From assembly GCA_001714685.2 (NCBI GenBank), contig MDTP02000063.1:1-36359 (forward strand): a stretch of DNA of 36,359 nt, read 5' to 3'. The DNA is from Methanosarcina sp. Ant1. Its GTDB lineage: Archaea > Halobacteriota > Methanosarcinia > Methanosarcinales > Methanosarcinaceae. The notes beneath the pieces were generated by a model, which saw nothing but the letters and a program-made list of their open reading frames with translations, did no database searches and was not told the origin of the DNA. Of the stretch, positions 10,401-19,170 are shown in pieces (position 1 is the first letter of the stretch; each line of letters starts with the position of its first letter). A program made the translations under genes and the position numbers.

Positions 10401-10547
10401 ACTCAGAATCTTGAACAAAACAGTACAGGCTCAGGAGCTGAACAGAAGTCTAAACAGGAAAAAAATGCGAACTTACCTGTATTTGGAATGATTTGCATGA
10501 TAGCTCTTCTGCTTGTTGCATTCCTTTTTAAAATAGATAAACCATAG
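7419..10547 (+). CDS. Secreted surface protein: beta-helix, four PKD domains, PGF-pre-PGF domain, C-terminal anchor
   Basis: The product has 1042 residues. An N-terminal signal peptide (about 1-26, ending SATASA) is followed by a NosD/CASH right-handed beta-helix (about 30-430) rich in NTISN/GNTILNCS-type turns. Four PKD domains follow, near 446, 532, 617 and 703, each with WxW/WDFGD or a variant and an AGNYTVNLTVSN-like end. Next come a Ser/Gly-rich linker (about 783-812) and a PGF-pre-PGF domain (about 825-965, ending TPGFSPFAI). The C-terminus is a Thr/Gln/Ser-rich stalk and a hydrophobic helix with a short basic tail, as in archaeosortase-processed proteins, although the motif reads PVFG. 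Many N-x-S/T sequons suggest heavy glycosylation. The likely role is as a cell-surface or matrix structural or adhesive protein. DNA repeats inside the gene are listed separately. Confidence 0.88.
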   Translation: MRNKEKLFSIALVFVFLVSISATASAKEIVVGNDSEADFRSIQEAVNSSFPGDTVIVGSGNYTENVVVNVSNLTIMSESKNYDVLVEPLNESNASNLTIMSESKNYDVLVESLNESESVFLIKVDNVTISGFNITGDGETFNSSCGICLENASNCNIKGNNVFEKRLGITLVNASYNTISENFLFNDRIPLDENRGSGISLEEGSGMNNLTGNAIENGYIILGPSSSGNLIAGNEILNGGGIVIACCGSDNVVSSNTISNCSSGIDAYDQRIDIRDNRITDCHHGIDLSFTSGTGISGNTILNCSIGISFVEACSSIELFNNTIISSAECGIFIPDFEGNERIYNNYFNNTLNVKLGISGGNTWNSSLTSGTNIVGGPYLGGNFWAKPDGTGFSQMSEDSDENGIGDLPYNINGNDFDYLPLVSISSPQDSKFDKIIVQGPAGFPEADFSANPKSGSAPLSVHFTDSSQNATEWDWDFGDEATSTSQNPEHTYTEAGDYTVNLTVTNENGTDSTTQEIVVQEAENEDKVLPVANFNAHPRSGNAPLSVHFTDSSQNATEWDWDFGDEATSTAKNPEHTYTEAGNYIVNLTVSNGNGTDLKTLEIIVAEASSEDKVLPVANFNANPTSGYAPLSVRFTDISQNATGWNWNFGDGNTSIAKNPINTYSKAGNYTVNLTVSNENGTKSKILEIIVQKAQNENKVYPVANFNVNPTSGYAPLSVLFTDLSQNAASRGWDFNNDGIVDTSDASPVYVYTAPGTYTVNLKVSNGNGTASKNATITVLKDSSSSGGSSSSGSSRSSGGSGGGGAGGSPEPQNNVETKEISQTFVTSGNPAKFDFPRNATSVIYVSFDSKKTAGKTTTIVELLKGKSTLVSGLPSGEVYKSLNIWVGNSGFATSKNIENAVVCFKIEKSWIKDRKIDQSSITLNRYSDKKWNQLPTSLLSEDDKYLYFTAKTPGFSPFAITSKTTATGSGIQTGTGNKTQLATVNETQTKPSTQNLEQNSTGSGAEQKSKQEKNANLPVFGMICMIALLLVAFLFKIDKP
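7628..7771 (+). repeat. In-frame 72-bp tandem duplication within the surface-protein gene
   Basis: Two almost identical copies, offset by exactly 72 bp, encode two 24-residue repeats containing NLTIMSESKNYDVLVE. Almost no substitutions separate the core, so the duplication is recent. It adds about one turn to the beta-helix. Confidence 0.9.
8758..9270 (+). repeat. 258-bp repeat: nearly identical PKD domains 1 and 2
   Basis: The DNA of the first two PKD domains is offset by 258 bp (86 codons). It is nearly identical over the core from CTCC(T/C)CTTTCCGTGCATTT to the AGCATACTTACACTGAAGCA stretch. PKD 3 and 4 are clearly more diverged. This indicates recent duplication or gene conversion of one domain. 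Confidence 0.85.
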
Positions 10548-10596
10548 TTAATTTAAAAAAGTGAATCATAATCAGGTCGTGTCTGCAGTTAGTGAT

Positions 10597-10641
10597 CAAA
10601 TCTGACAAAACGGGCATATTTGCCTTGTTTGGTCAGGTTTG
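10597..10641. terminator. Long hairpin between convergent genes, possible bidirectional terminator
   Basis: A 15-nt arm (10597-10611) pairs with 10627-10641 with about two mismatches (G-U on one strand), and an inner GGCA/TGCC extends the stem around a TATT loop. It lies between the forward surface-protein gene and the reverse metX end, where a terminator acting on both strands would be expected. It lacks a clear T-run. Confidence 0.4.
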
Positions 10642-10729
10642 AGAGCTCCTCTTCTGTTCGCAGTTTTCAGTAACTGGCCTCGCCACCTGCTACTATAATT
10701 TCAAACTTAAATATTTACACTTAAGTTAC

Positions 10730-10924
10730 TCAGATTTCTGTGACTATAGAAACAGCAACAGCATGAGAAAGACTGTCCTCATCGATTTTCTCAGCACGGC
10801 AGAAAAGGACGACTCCTTCTTCCATATAATCTCTTTTTACATTTATTGGCTCTGCTGTTTTTGTTTTCTTTTTGGCACAGTACCGTACATAATCGACGTG
10901 AACAAAAACAATTCTAATTTTGAG
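10730..10924 (-). pseudogene. Remnant of an archaeal threonyl-tRNA synthetase N-terminal editing domain
   Basis: The reverse frame reads KIRIVFVHVDYVRYCAKKKT, then about ten residues later MEEGVVLFCRAEKIDED, and stops at 10730-10732 after about 65 codons. This pattern resembles the start of archaeal ThrRS, whose N-terminal DTD-like editing domain opens with a (M)xLLxIHxDYxEYxxKxKTKxAE motif and continues with an xxEKxDE segment. No ATG is present: ATT follows CTC-AAA, with GGAGG just upstream. Nothing of the catalytic body follows, so it is a fragment or, less likely, a tiny free-standing relative. It lies 19 nt beyond the metX stop on the same strand. Confidence 0.45.
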
Positions 10925-10943
10925 CCCTCCAGTAACCTCAAAA

Positions 10944-12461
10944 TTAACTGAACCTTCCGATAAGAGCACTTATGCTTTCACTTGTAACCATACCTATTAT
11001 CCGGTTCTCGGAGTCGATTACGGGAAGTGCGGAAATTGAATACTTTTCCATTATTGACGATGCAGTCTCAATCCTTTCGCCTTCATGTACATATTTTACA
11101 TCGCGTGTGATTATCTCATTCAGTTCAGTGATTTTGCAGGCGACTGCTTTTGTAATATCCCAGGAAGTGACAATGCCTTCAAGCTTTCCATCCTCTGATA
11201 CGACCGGGAGATGACTCACTTTCTTTTTTACCATGAGTATTGATGCGTTTTCTATTGTTTCGTCTCTGGAAACAGAATAGAAATTCTGGTTCATGATGTC
11301 ACTTACAAGAATCTGTGAGAGAAAACCTCTTATCAGGTAATTCAGCTGTCCTTCTTCAAGCAAGAAAGCATCATGCCCATACTGAGACCTTATTTCTTCA
11401 TATTTTGCGTCAACCCCGTTTGCAGTAAGAGCAGATACGATTTCCTGGGATTGATACGGAGGATAGAGCCAGTCTGATGTTATGGAAATTACAAGATATT
11501 TTGCAGTAACCCCGGCAAATCCCTCTATAAGGGATCCATTCTTTGAAAGATCAAAGAAATCTACTGCTTTTGTAATATATAGGTATGAATTGGCATCAAA
11601 ACGCTTTGTAAAAGTGTCTCCCTGATGATTCAGGTAGCTTTCAACCTGAAAATTCGGTGAGCGGTCTATGTCCGCCTCTTCCTGCTGAATAACTCTTCCG
11701 AACTTTTTTTGCATCGAAGCATCGCTTAGGTATGTAATATGCCCTACCATTCGTGCAAGTGCCAGTCCCTGTACAGGTCTTTCTTTCCCGTAGTAGTTTC
11801 CTCCATTCCATTTCGGGTCATCGGTTATAGCTTTCCTTCCGATTGCGCCGAATGCAATTTGCTGCGGGGTTGAGGACGCAGTTGTAGCTATTGCAATTGC
11901 CTTCTTTACCATTTCAGGGTAGCTGACCGTCCAGTGAAGCACCTGCATTCCACCCATTGAACCGCCTGCAACTGCAAAAAGCTGTTTTACTCCTAGATGC
12001 TCGATCAGTTTCTTCTGGGCGTTCACCATATCCGCTATAGTAATTACAGGAAATGAGATTCCGTAGTTTTTTCCGGTTTCAGGGTCTATGGAAGAAGGAC
12101 CTGTGGACCCCTTACAGCCCCCTAGTATGTTTGAACAGATGACGCAGTATTTCTCGGTGTCAAATGCCTTGTTTGGGCCGATTACTATGTTCCACCAGCC
12201 TGGTTTTCTATCGCCCGCATGAAACCCTGCAGCATGAGCATCACCTGTCAAAGCGTGGCAGATAAGGATAACATTGCTCTTATCAGCGTTCATCTTCCCG
12301 TACATCTCGTACTCAATCCTGATGCGGGAAAGAGTCTTTCCACTATCGAGTCTGAAGATTCCGGGGATTTCGTAGTTCGTCGAGCGAACTACCCCTATAT
12401 TCTGGCCTTTTTTTTCCGAAAAGAAGTTTTTAAAGGAAGGAATCTGGGCCGAAATTTCCAT
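10944..12461 (-). CDS. metX: Homoserine O-acetyltransferase with C-terminal CBS-domain pair
   Basis: The 505-residue enzyme transfers an acetyl group from acetyl-CoA to homoserine, the first committed step of homocysteine/methionine synthesis by direct sulfhydrylation. The alpha/beta-hydrolase core occupies about 20-375: oxyanion region HALTGDAH, nucleophile elbow AGGSMGGMQ (Ser168), catalytic Asp in TSDWLYPP and His in YGHDAF. Residues about 385-505 form two CBS motifs (DIMNQNFYSVSRDETI and ISALPVIDSENRIIGMVTS), an adenosyl-ligand sensing module absent from most bacterial MetX proteins. AMP/ATP or S-adenosylmethionine feedback is therefore plausible but inferred. The gene starts 2 nt after the metY stop, so the two are translationally linked, and it is last in the tRNA-Cys/SepCysS/metY/metX series. 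Confidence 0.93.
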   Translation of the reverse strand: MEISAQIPSFKNFFSEKKGQNIGVVRSTNYEIPGIFRLDSGKTLSRIRIEYEMYGKMNADKSNVILICHALTGDAHAAGFHAGDRKPGWWNIVIGPNKAFDTEKYCVICSNILGGCKGSTGPSSIDPETGKNYGISFPVITIADMVNAQKKLIEHLGVKQLFAVAGGSMGGMQVLHWTVSYPEMVKKAIAIATTASSTPQQIAFGAIGRKAITDDPKWNGGNYYGKERPVQGLALARMVGHITYLSDASMQKKFGRVIQQEEADIDRSPNFQVESYLNHQGDTFTKRFDANSYLYITKAVDFFDLSKNGSLIEGFAGVTAKYLVISITSDWLYPPYQSQEIVSALTANGVDAKYEEIRSQYGHDAFLLEEGQLNYLIRGFLSQILVSDIMNQNFYSVSRDETIENASILMVKKKVSHLPVVSEDGKLEGIVTSWDITKAVACKITELNEIITRDVKYVHEGERIETASSIMEKYSISALPVIDSENRIIGMVTSESISALIGRFS

Positions 12462-12463
12462 GC

Positions 12464-15185
<2,722 letters not shown>

Positions 15186-15220
15186 CTTTCTATTCTACCT
15201 CTTTTTAAGCCGTTTTTCCA

Positions 15221-15292
15221 AGTCAGAAGTGAGAATCGAACTCACATAATTCCGGGTTGCAGCCGGAAGCATAGCCACTCTGCCATTCTGAC
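15221..15292 (-). tRNA. tRNA-Cys (anticodon GCA)
   Basis: A full cloverleaf is visible. The acceptor stem GTCAGAA/TTCTGAC has discriminator U (the tRNA-Cys identity base), the D stem is GCA/TGC, the anticodon stem TCCGG/CCGGA encloses loop CTGCAAC with anticodon GCA, and the T stem is GTGAG/CTCAC. It spans 72 nt with no encoded CCA and no intron. It is the first gene downstream of a promoter carrying two palindromic operators and is immediately followed by the SepCysS gene, whose substrate is this tRNA once charged with phosphoserine. Confidence 0.95.
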
Positions 15293-15314
15293 ATACATTC
15301 AGTTATTACATAAA

Positions 15315-15348
15315 TTCACAATTGTGACAGCATCATCACAATTGTGAT
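15315..15348. promoter_or_regulatory. Double palindromic operator in the tRNA-Cys/SepCysS promoter
   Basis: Two copies of the 14-bp palindrome lie at 15315-15328 (TTCACAATTGTGAC) and 15335-15348 (ATCACAATTGTGAT), 20 bp apart centre to centre, so on the same helix face. Reading in the tRNA direction, a TATA-like AAATATTTATA (about 15352-15364) precedes both sites, so they cover the region from just below TATA to around the start of transcription. That is a repressor arrangement. The same palindrome precedes nifS, the HTH regulator and cysK. Confidence 0.75.
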
Positions 15349-15431
15349 GTTAGTATAAATATTTATCTCTTAATATGAGAAAACAGATTACAGAGTCGAT
15401 AATTTCAAAAAATTTCGCGAAAAAATCAAGG

Positions 15432-15451
15432 GAAGGATCCTGCAGTCCTTC
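15432..15451 (-). terminator. Probable terminator of the nifS-iscU-thiF-nadA unit
   Basis: GAAGGA pairs with TCCTTC around an 8-nt loop just after the nadA stop. In the direction of transcription the stem is followed within a few bases by a TTTTTT run. It lies before the tRNA-Cys promoter and separates the two reverse-strand units. Confidence 0.5.
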
Positions 15452-15458
15452 TTCGACT

Positions 15459-16373
15459 TCAATTTCCGCTGATCTCAAGCATTCTGTCCAGAGCTTTTTT
15501 TGCTTTCACTCTTATATGCTCAGGAACATGGATCTCGTATTCCATATTTTGAAGACTGTTAAGGATGGACTCGAGAGTGATTTTTTTCATATTATAGCAA
15601 AAAGCCTTCTCTGACGCAGGATAAAATTTTTTGTCCGGATATTTTCTTTTCAGATTTTGAACAACTTCTCTTTCGGTTCCTATTATAAATTCCGTAGAAC
15701 CTGATTTTTCAGCCTCTTTTACAATTCCGGAGGTGCTGAGAATGTTGTCTGCAAGGTTCAGGACTTCAGGCCTGCACTCAGGATGTGCAAGAAATTCTGC
15801 ATCAGGATGCATTTTTTGCAATTCTTTTATATTCTCATCACTGATGTTGTCATGAACATGGCAGAATCCGGGCCAGAGATGTATCTTTTTGTCGGTGTGG
15901 AGGGATACAAATGCTCCCAGATTTTTGTCAGGGATAAAAATAATTTCCCGGTTTTCAATAGAATTTACCACATTTATTGCATTTGCAGACGTGCAGCAGA
16001 TATCAGATTCCGCTTTTACTGCGGCCGAACTGTTTACATAGCACACGACAGCTGCTTCCGGATTTTTTTCTTTTGCATCCCGGAGAGCCTGCACAGTGAC
16101 CATATCCGCCATCGGACAACCTGCATCTGGTACAGGTAAAAGGACTAGCTTTTCAGGGGAAATAATTGATGCCGACTCTGCCATGAAATGGACACCTGCA
16201 AAGACTATAACCTCAGCTTTTGAATTCACTGCTGCCCTGCAGAGGGAAAGGGAATCCGCAACAAAATCCGCAACTTCCTGTACTTCCTTGCGTGTGTAAA
16301 AATGTGCAAGGATTATCGCGTGCCTTTCTTCTTTAAGTTTTTTTATTTCTTCTGTAATTTCCCAATTTTCCAT
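15459..16373 (-). CDS. nadA: Quinolinate synthase
   Basis: The 304-residue [4Fe-4S] enzyme condenses iminoaspartate with dihydroxyacetone phosphate to quinolinate in NAD synthesis. Cluster and active-site cysteines are in ESDICCTSANA, LAHPECRPEV and EKAFCYNMKK. AIILAHFYTRKEVQEVADF, VFAGVHFMAES and WPGFCHVHDNI complete the family pattern. ATG 16373 is chosen because GAGGAA lies 9 nt upstream. The frame is open 6 codons further, but only to a TTG. No nadB or nadC is nearby. Instead it closes a reverse-strand series with a cysteine desulfurase, an IscU scaffold and an E1-like protein, suggesting that cluster assembly for NadA is one purpose of that unit. Confidence 0.95.
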   Translation of the reverse strand: MENWEITEEIKKLKEERHAIILAHFYTRKEVQEVADFVADSLSLCRAAVNSKAEVIVFAGVHFMAESASIISPEKLVLLPVPDAGCPMADMVTVQALRDAKEKNPEAAVVCYVNSSAAVKAESDICCTSANAINVVNSIENREIIFIPDKNLGAFVSLHTDKKIHLWPGFCHVHDNISDENIKELQKMHPDAEFLAHPECRPEVLNLADNILSTSGIVKEAEKSGSTEFIIGTEREVVQNLKRKYPDKKFYPASEKAFCYNMKKITLESILNSLQNMEYEIHVPEHIRVKAKKALDRMLEISGN

Positions 16374-16392
16374 AATAATCTTATTCCTCAAG

Positions 16393-16412
16393 CTGCAGGA
16401 GCAAACCTGCAG
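16393..16412 (-). promoter_or_regulatory. Perfect 7-bp hairpin in the thiF-nadA gap
   Basis: CTGCAGG and CCTGCAG enclose a 6-nt loop, about 20 nt before the nadA start codon. It may be a processing or attenuation structure between thiF and nadA in the shared transcript. No T-run follows, so it is not an obvious terminator. Confidence 0.35.
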
Positions 16413-16443
16413 AAAACCTGTTTTTCAATCTGTTGCTTCTTTT

Positions 16444-17175
16444 TTACCGTTTTTCATTAATTCCACATACCGGACAATTTTCTGTCTTATTAACATTTAG
16501 TTCGCTAAAAGAGCACGAAAGACCGTCCCACAACAAGAGGCGATTTTCCAGAAGCTTTCCCTGTCCCGTTAAGTATTTAATCGCTTCATTTGCCTGAATT
16601 GTGCCTATTACTCCTGGGGTTGTTCCCAGTACCGGAAATACTTCTTTTTTAAATGAACTAGGGAAAATACAGTAAAGGCATGGGGTTTTTCCTGGGATTA
16701 TTGTTGTTGCCTGACCTCTGTACCCTGAGACCGCACCGTGAATAAGGGGTATTTTTCGTTCAACTGCAAGCCTGTTCAAAACATGCCTTGTATCAAAATT
16801 GTCCAGCGCGTCTATGATCAGGTCACAAGGAGGAACTAATGAGCCTGCATTTTCATCCGTTATCTTTTCCTTGATTGTCTCTACTTTTATTTCAGGATTC
16901 ATAGAAAGCAGTTTGTCTGCTGCGGATTTTATCTTATCTCTTCCAATATCCCTTTCATGGTGGAGAAACTGTCTGTTTAGATTGCTGGGGTCTACTGTAT
17001 CAAAATCTGCAATTATTATTTTCCCTACCCCTGCAACCGCAAGGTAGGTTGAGATCGGAGACCCTAATCCCCCTGCCCCAGCAACAAATACCCTTGCTTT
17101 TCTTAGTTTTTCCTGGCCCTCTTCCCCAAAAAGCATTATCTGCCGGATATACTTTTCAGATGCAATTTTCTCCAT
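16444..17175 (-). CDS. ThiF/MoeB/HesA-family E1-like adenylyltransferase
   Basis: The 243-residue protein adenylates the C-terminal Gly-Gly of a ubiquitin-fold sulfur carrier. The nucleotide-binding motif is AGAGGLGSP, with the catalytic Asp/Arg region in DFDTVDPSNLNRQFLH and DALDNFDTRHVLN. Two Cys pairs, TPCLYCIF and NCPVCG, form the structural zinc site. There is no C-terminal rhodanese domain. The sulfur-carrier partner (SAMP/ThiS/MoaD-like) is not in this window, so thiamine, molybdopterin or tRNA thiolation cannot be distinguished. GGAGAG precedes the ATG. It lies 47 nt after iscU, and sulfur supplied by the neighbouring desulfurase is the natural donor. Confidence 0.87.
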   Translation of the reverse strand: MEKIASEKYIRQIMLFGEEGQEKLRKARVFVAGAGGLGSPISTYLAVAGVGKIIIADFDTVDPSNLNRQFLHHERDIGRDKIKSAADKLLSMNPEIKVETIKEKITDENAGSLVPPCDLIIDALDNFDTRHVLNRLAVERKIPLIHGAVSGYRGQATTIIPGKTPCLYCIFPSSFKKEVFPVLGTTPGVIGTIQANEAIKYLTGQGKLLENRLLLWDGLSCSFSELNVNKTENCPVCGINEKR

Positions 17176-17222
17176 TTGTACTCTCCAGGATTTTGATTCG
17201 TGATATTTTTCAAATAGCGGAT

Positions 17223-17612
17223 TTAGTCATTCCAGGGCTCAAGTCCTTTTTTTCTGAGATGATCGTTAATCGCCTCATGGATTGCTTCTTCTGCAAGCAT
17301 TGAACAGTGCATTTTTATCGGGGGGAGTCCATCAAGCGCTTCTGCAACTGCTTTGTTTGAAAGTTTCCAAGCTTCTTCCAGAGTCTTTCCTTTGATGAGT
17401 TCAGTTGCCATACTGCTTGATGCAATTGCAGCTCCACACCCAAAGGTCTGGAACTTCACGTCCGCAATCCGATCTCCTTCTACTTTAAGGAATATCTTCA
17501 TTATATCCCCGCACTTCGCATTTCCAACCTCTCCTATTCCGTCACTGTTTTCAATGCTCCCCATGTTTCTGGGATTTGAAAAATGGTCCATCACTTTAGC
17601 ACTATAATCCAT
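17223..17612 (-). CDS. iscU: Iron-sulfur cluster assembly scaffold IscU/NifU N-terminal type
   Basis: The 129-residue scaffold builds Fe-S clusters from sulfur delivered by the cysteine desulfurase encoded upstream. All three conserved cysteines are present: GNAKCGD, TFGCGAAIASSS and IKMHCSMLAEEA. SNPRNMG near the start is also characteristic. ATG 17612 is chosen because AGGAG lies just upstream and homologues begin MDYS.KVMDHF. The frame extends 9 codons further without support. It lies downstream of nifS, from which it is separated by the displaced nifS tail and about 110 nt, and precedes the E1-like gene. Confidence 0.95.
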   Translation of the reverse strand: MDYSAKVMDHFSNPRNMGSIENSDGIGEVGNAKCGDIMKIFLKVEGDRIADVKFQTFGCGAAIASSSMATELIKGKTLEEAWKLSNKAVAEALDGLPPIKMHCSMLAEEAIHEAINDHLRKKGLEPWND

Positions 17613-17628
17613 GAGTTCTCCTACATCG

Positions 17629-17712
17629 CTATTTTTCAATTTTCAGATTATTCAATAACAAGTTTTCTTCTTTCTCAAAGTTCCTCTGTAATTCTTCTGT
17701 TTTTCTTTTCAC
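17629..17712 (-). CDS. Possible 27-residue small ORF between nifS and iscU
   Basis: A GTG-started reverse frame, with GGTGAG about 4-9 nt upstream, encodes a highly charged, Lys/Glu/Leu/Asn-rich peptide (starting VKRKTEELQRNFEKEENLL). It sits within the transcript linking nifS and iscU and ends 16 nt before the iscU ATG. It may be a small helical peptide or chance. No family is recognised. Confidence 0.2.
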   Translation of the reverse strand: MKRKTEELQRNFEKEENLLLNNLKIEK

Positions 17713-17724
17713 CTGCTCACCATT

Positions 17725-17812
17725 TCAAAGAGTCCTGTATTCCTTAGGGGTCAATGGTGACATATTTCTGAGTTTCTGCACTATTTCAGGAAGAACTTCA
17801 AGTACCCTATTC
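17725..17812 (-). pseudogene. Displaced original C-terminal coding sequence of nifS
   Basis: Read on the reverse strand this segment encodes VLEVLPEIVQKLRNMSPLTP and a few more residues before TGA (17725-17727). That is the standard C-terminal tail of NifS/IscS-type desulfurases. It is no longer joined to the enzyme, because a 123-bp palindromic element sits between it and the rest of nifS. As it stands it could only be translated as part of a 42-codon ORF whose ATG (17853-17851) overlaps the current nifS TGA as ATGA. Confidence 0.75.
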
Positions 17813-17935
17813 CAGTACTTCACCAACTGGATCGAGAAATCATTTAGCTTCATTCCGATTTCAAAATACTTTCGGTTAAATGTTTGAAATCGTAATGAGG
17901 ATAGATGATTTTCTGATCCAGTTGGTGAAGTACTG
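17813..17935. mobile_element. 123-bp MITE-like palindromic element inserted in the 3' end of nifS
   Basis: The ends are perfect 21-bp inverted repeats (17813-17833 and 17915-17935, beginning CAGTACTTCACC). The inverted similarity continues imperfectly through almost the whole element to a short central loop. It is flanked by 5-bp direct repeats, TATTC at 17808-17812 and 17936-17940. It has no coding capacity of its own, as expected of a non-autonomous element mobilised in trans. Removing the element plus one TATTC joins the codons for EDVN directly to RVLEVLPEIVQ, recovering a normal desulfurase C-terminus. Confidence 0.85.
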
Positions 17936-19037
17936 TATTCACGTCTTCTTGGGTATTCATCTTTCCAAGGCTCAACCTCAAAGAACCGTGAACTATTTCA
18001 TGCGGAACTCCACAGGCTGTAAGCACATGCGAGGGTTCGAGAGAAGAAGAGTTACAAGCGCTTCCTGTGGATGCAAAAACCCCTTTCGCGTTTAAAAGAA
18101 GCAAGAGAGATTCCCCCTCTATATATTCAAAAGTTACATTTACGTTGTTTGCAAGCCTTTTTATGGGATGTCCATTGAGATGGGTTTTAGGGATCTTCAG
18201 AAGGTCCTTTATGAGGCGCTCTCTCATCTCCAGCAGGGTTTTATCCGATTCTCCAATTTCGCCCACAGCAAGCTCTATAGCTTTCCCAAGACCTGCAATA
18301 GCTGGGACATTCTCGGTTCCTGCCCTGCGTTTTCTTTCCTGAGCCCCGCCGTGAAGAAGTATTTCTATTTTTGTCCCTTTTCTTATGTAGAGCGCCCCGC
18401 AACCCTTAGGTCCCTGGAATTTATGTCCTGAAAGGGATAGAAGGTCAATATTCATTTTTTGGACATCTATAGGGACGTGGCCTATTGCCTGAACCGCATC
18501 CGTATGGAAATATATCCTGTTCTCTCTTGCGATTTTTCCTATTTGGTCGACAGGCTGAATTGTCCCTATCTCGTTGTTTGCAAGCATTATGGAAATGAGT
18601 ATCGTATCATCCCGGATTACGTTCTTCAGATCCTCAGGCGATACCATTCCATATTTATCCACAGGGAGGTATGTTACCTCAAATCCCTGTCCTTCCAGCC
18701 ATTTACAGGCATGCAGGACGGCATGGTGTTCGATTGAGGAGGTAATTATGTGTTTTCCTTTATTCCGGTTTGCAAAGGCTATCCCCTTTATTGCCCAGTT
18801 ATCGGATTCGGTACCTCCTGATGTAAAATAAATCTCATTTTCTTCAGCACCGATGGCATAAGCAACCCTTTTTCTTGCTTTTTCGACTGCATGTTTTGAG
18901 GTTTTCCCCAGATCATATATAGAAGAAGGATTTCCGAAATTTTCTGTCAGGTAGGGAATCATCTCTTCGACAACCTCTTTCCTTACAGGAGTTGTAGCAG
19001 AGTTATCCATGTAAATGGTCATATTTTCAACTGTCAC
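17850..19037 (-). CDS. nifS: Cysteine desulfurase (NifS/IscS) with element-derived C-terminus
   Basis: This PLP enzyme takes sulfur from cysteine as a persulfide for Fe-S assembly and thiolation. The start region MTIYMDNSATTPV, the PLP lysine in LSLSGHKFQGPKG and the catalytic cysteine loop GVFASTGSACNSSSLEP are intact. The last 28 residues (after EDVN) are encoded by an inserted 123-bp element. They replace the family tail, whose sequence survives just downstream. The length is about 395 residues, nearly unchanged. GTG 19035-19037 is chosen because GGTG lies upstream; ATG 19022 is the alternative. The frame is open to 19079, but that would run through the palindromic operator, so the longer start is unlikely. 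First gene of the nifS-iscU-thiF-nadA unit. Confidence 0.9.
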   Translation of the reverse strand: MTVENMTIYMDNSATTPVRKEVVEEMIPYLTENFGNPSSIYDLGKTSKHAVEKARKRVAYAIGAEENEIYFTSGGTESDNWAIKGIAFANRNKGKHIITSSIEHHAVLHACKWLEGQGFEVTYLPVDKYGMVSPEDLKNVIRDDTILISIMLANNEIGTIQPVDQIGKIARENRIYFHTDAVQAIGHVPIDVQKMNIDLLSLSGHKFQGPKGCGALYIRKGTKIEILLHGGAQERKRRAGTENVPAIAGLGKAIELAVGEIGESDKTLLEMRERLIKDLLKIPKTHLNGHPIKRLANNVNVTFEYIEGESLLLLLNAKGVFASTGSACNSSSLEPSHVLTACGVPHEIVHGSLRLSLGKMNTQEDVNTVLHQLDQKIIYPHYDFKHLTESILKSE

Positions 19038-19046
19038 ACCTACACC

Positions 19047-19079
19047 TTCACAATTGTGAATAATCATAACAATTGTCAC
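19047..19079. promoter_or_regulatory. Double palindromic operator in the nifS promoter
   Basis: A perfect TTCACAATTGTGAA lies at 19047-19060 and a weaker copy, ATAACAATTGTCAC (10 of 14 matches), at 19066-19079, 19 bp apart centre to centre. In the nifS direction an A/T-rich TATA-like stretch (GATAAAACTTAAATAG, about 19079-19096) lies immediately before them. The sites therefore overlap the expected transcription start, as in the tRNA-Cys promoter. Confidence 0.75.
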
Positions 19080-19170
19080 TATTTAAGTTTTATCGTGGAA
19101 TGCATCGGGTGAAACCGACAAACTCTTAAAAGCTGGCCGTTTTTTAGAAATCATTAATATGCGATCAATC

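Noticed and set aside
17880-18095. Forward frame MFEIVMRIDDFLIQLVKYC..., similar to the small reverse frame at 17725-17853
   Set aside because: The similarity is a by-product of the inverted repeat of the inserted element; it is antisense to nifS.
19038-19079. N-terminal extension of nifS to 19079
   Set aside because: It would place the palindromic operator inside the coding region and adds residues not found in NifS proteins. The family start MTIYMDNSATTPV lies at 19022.
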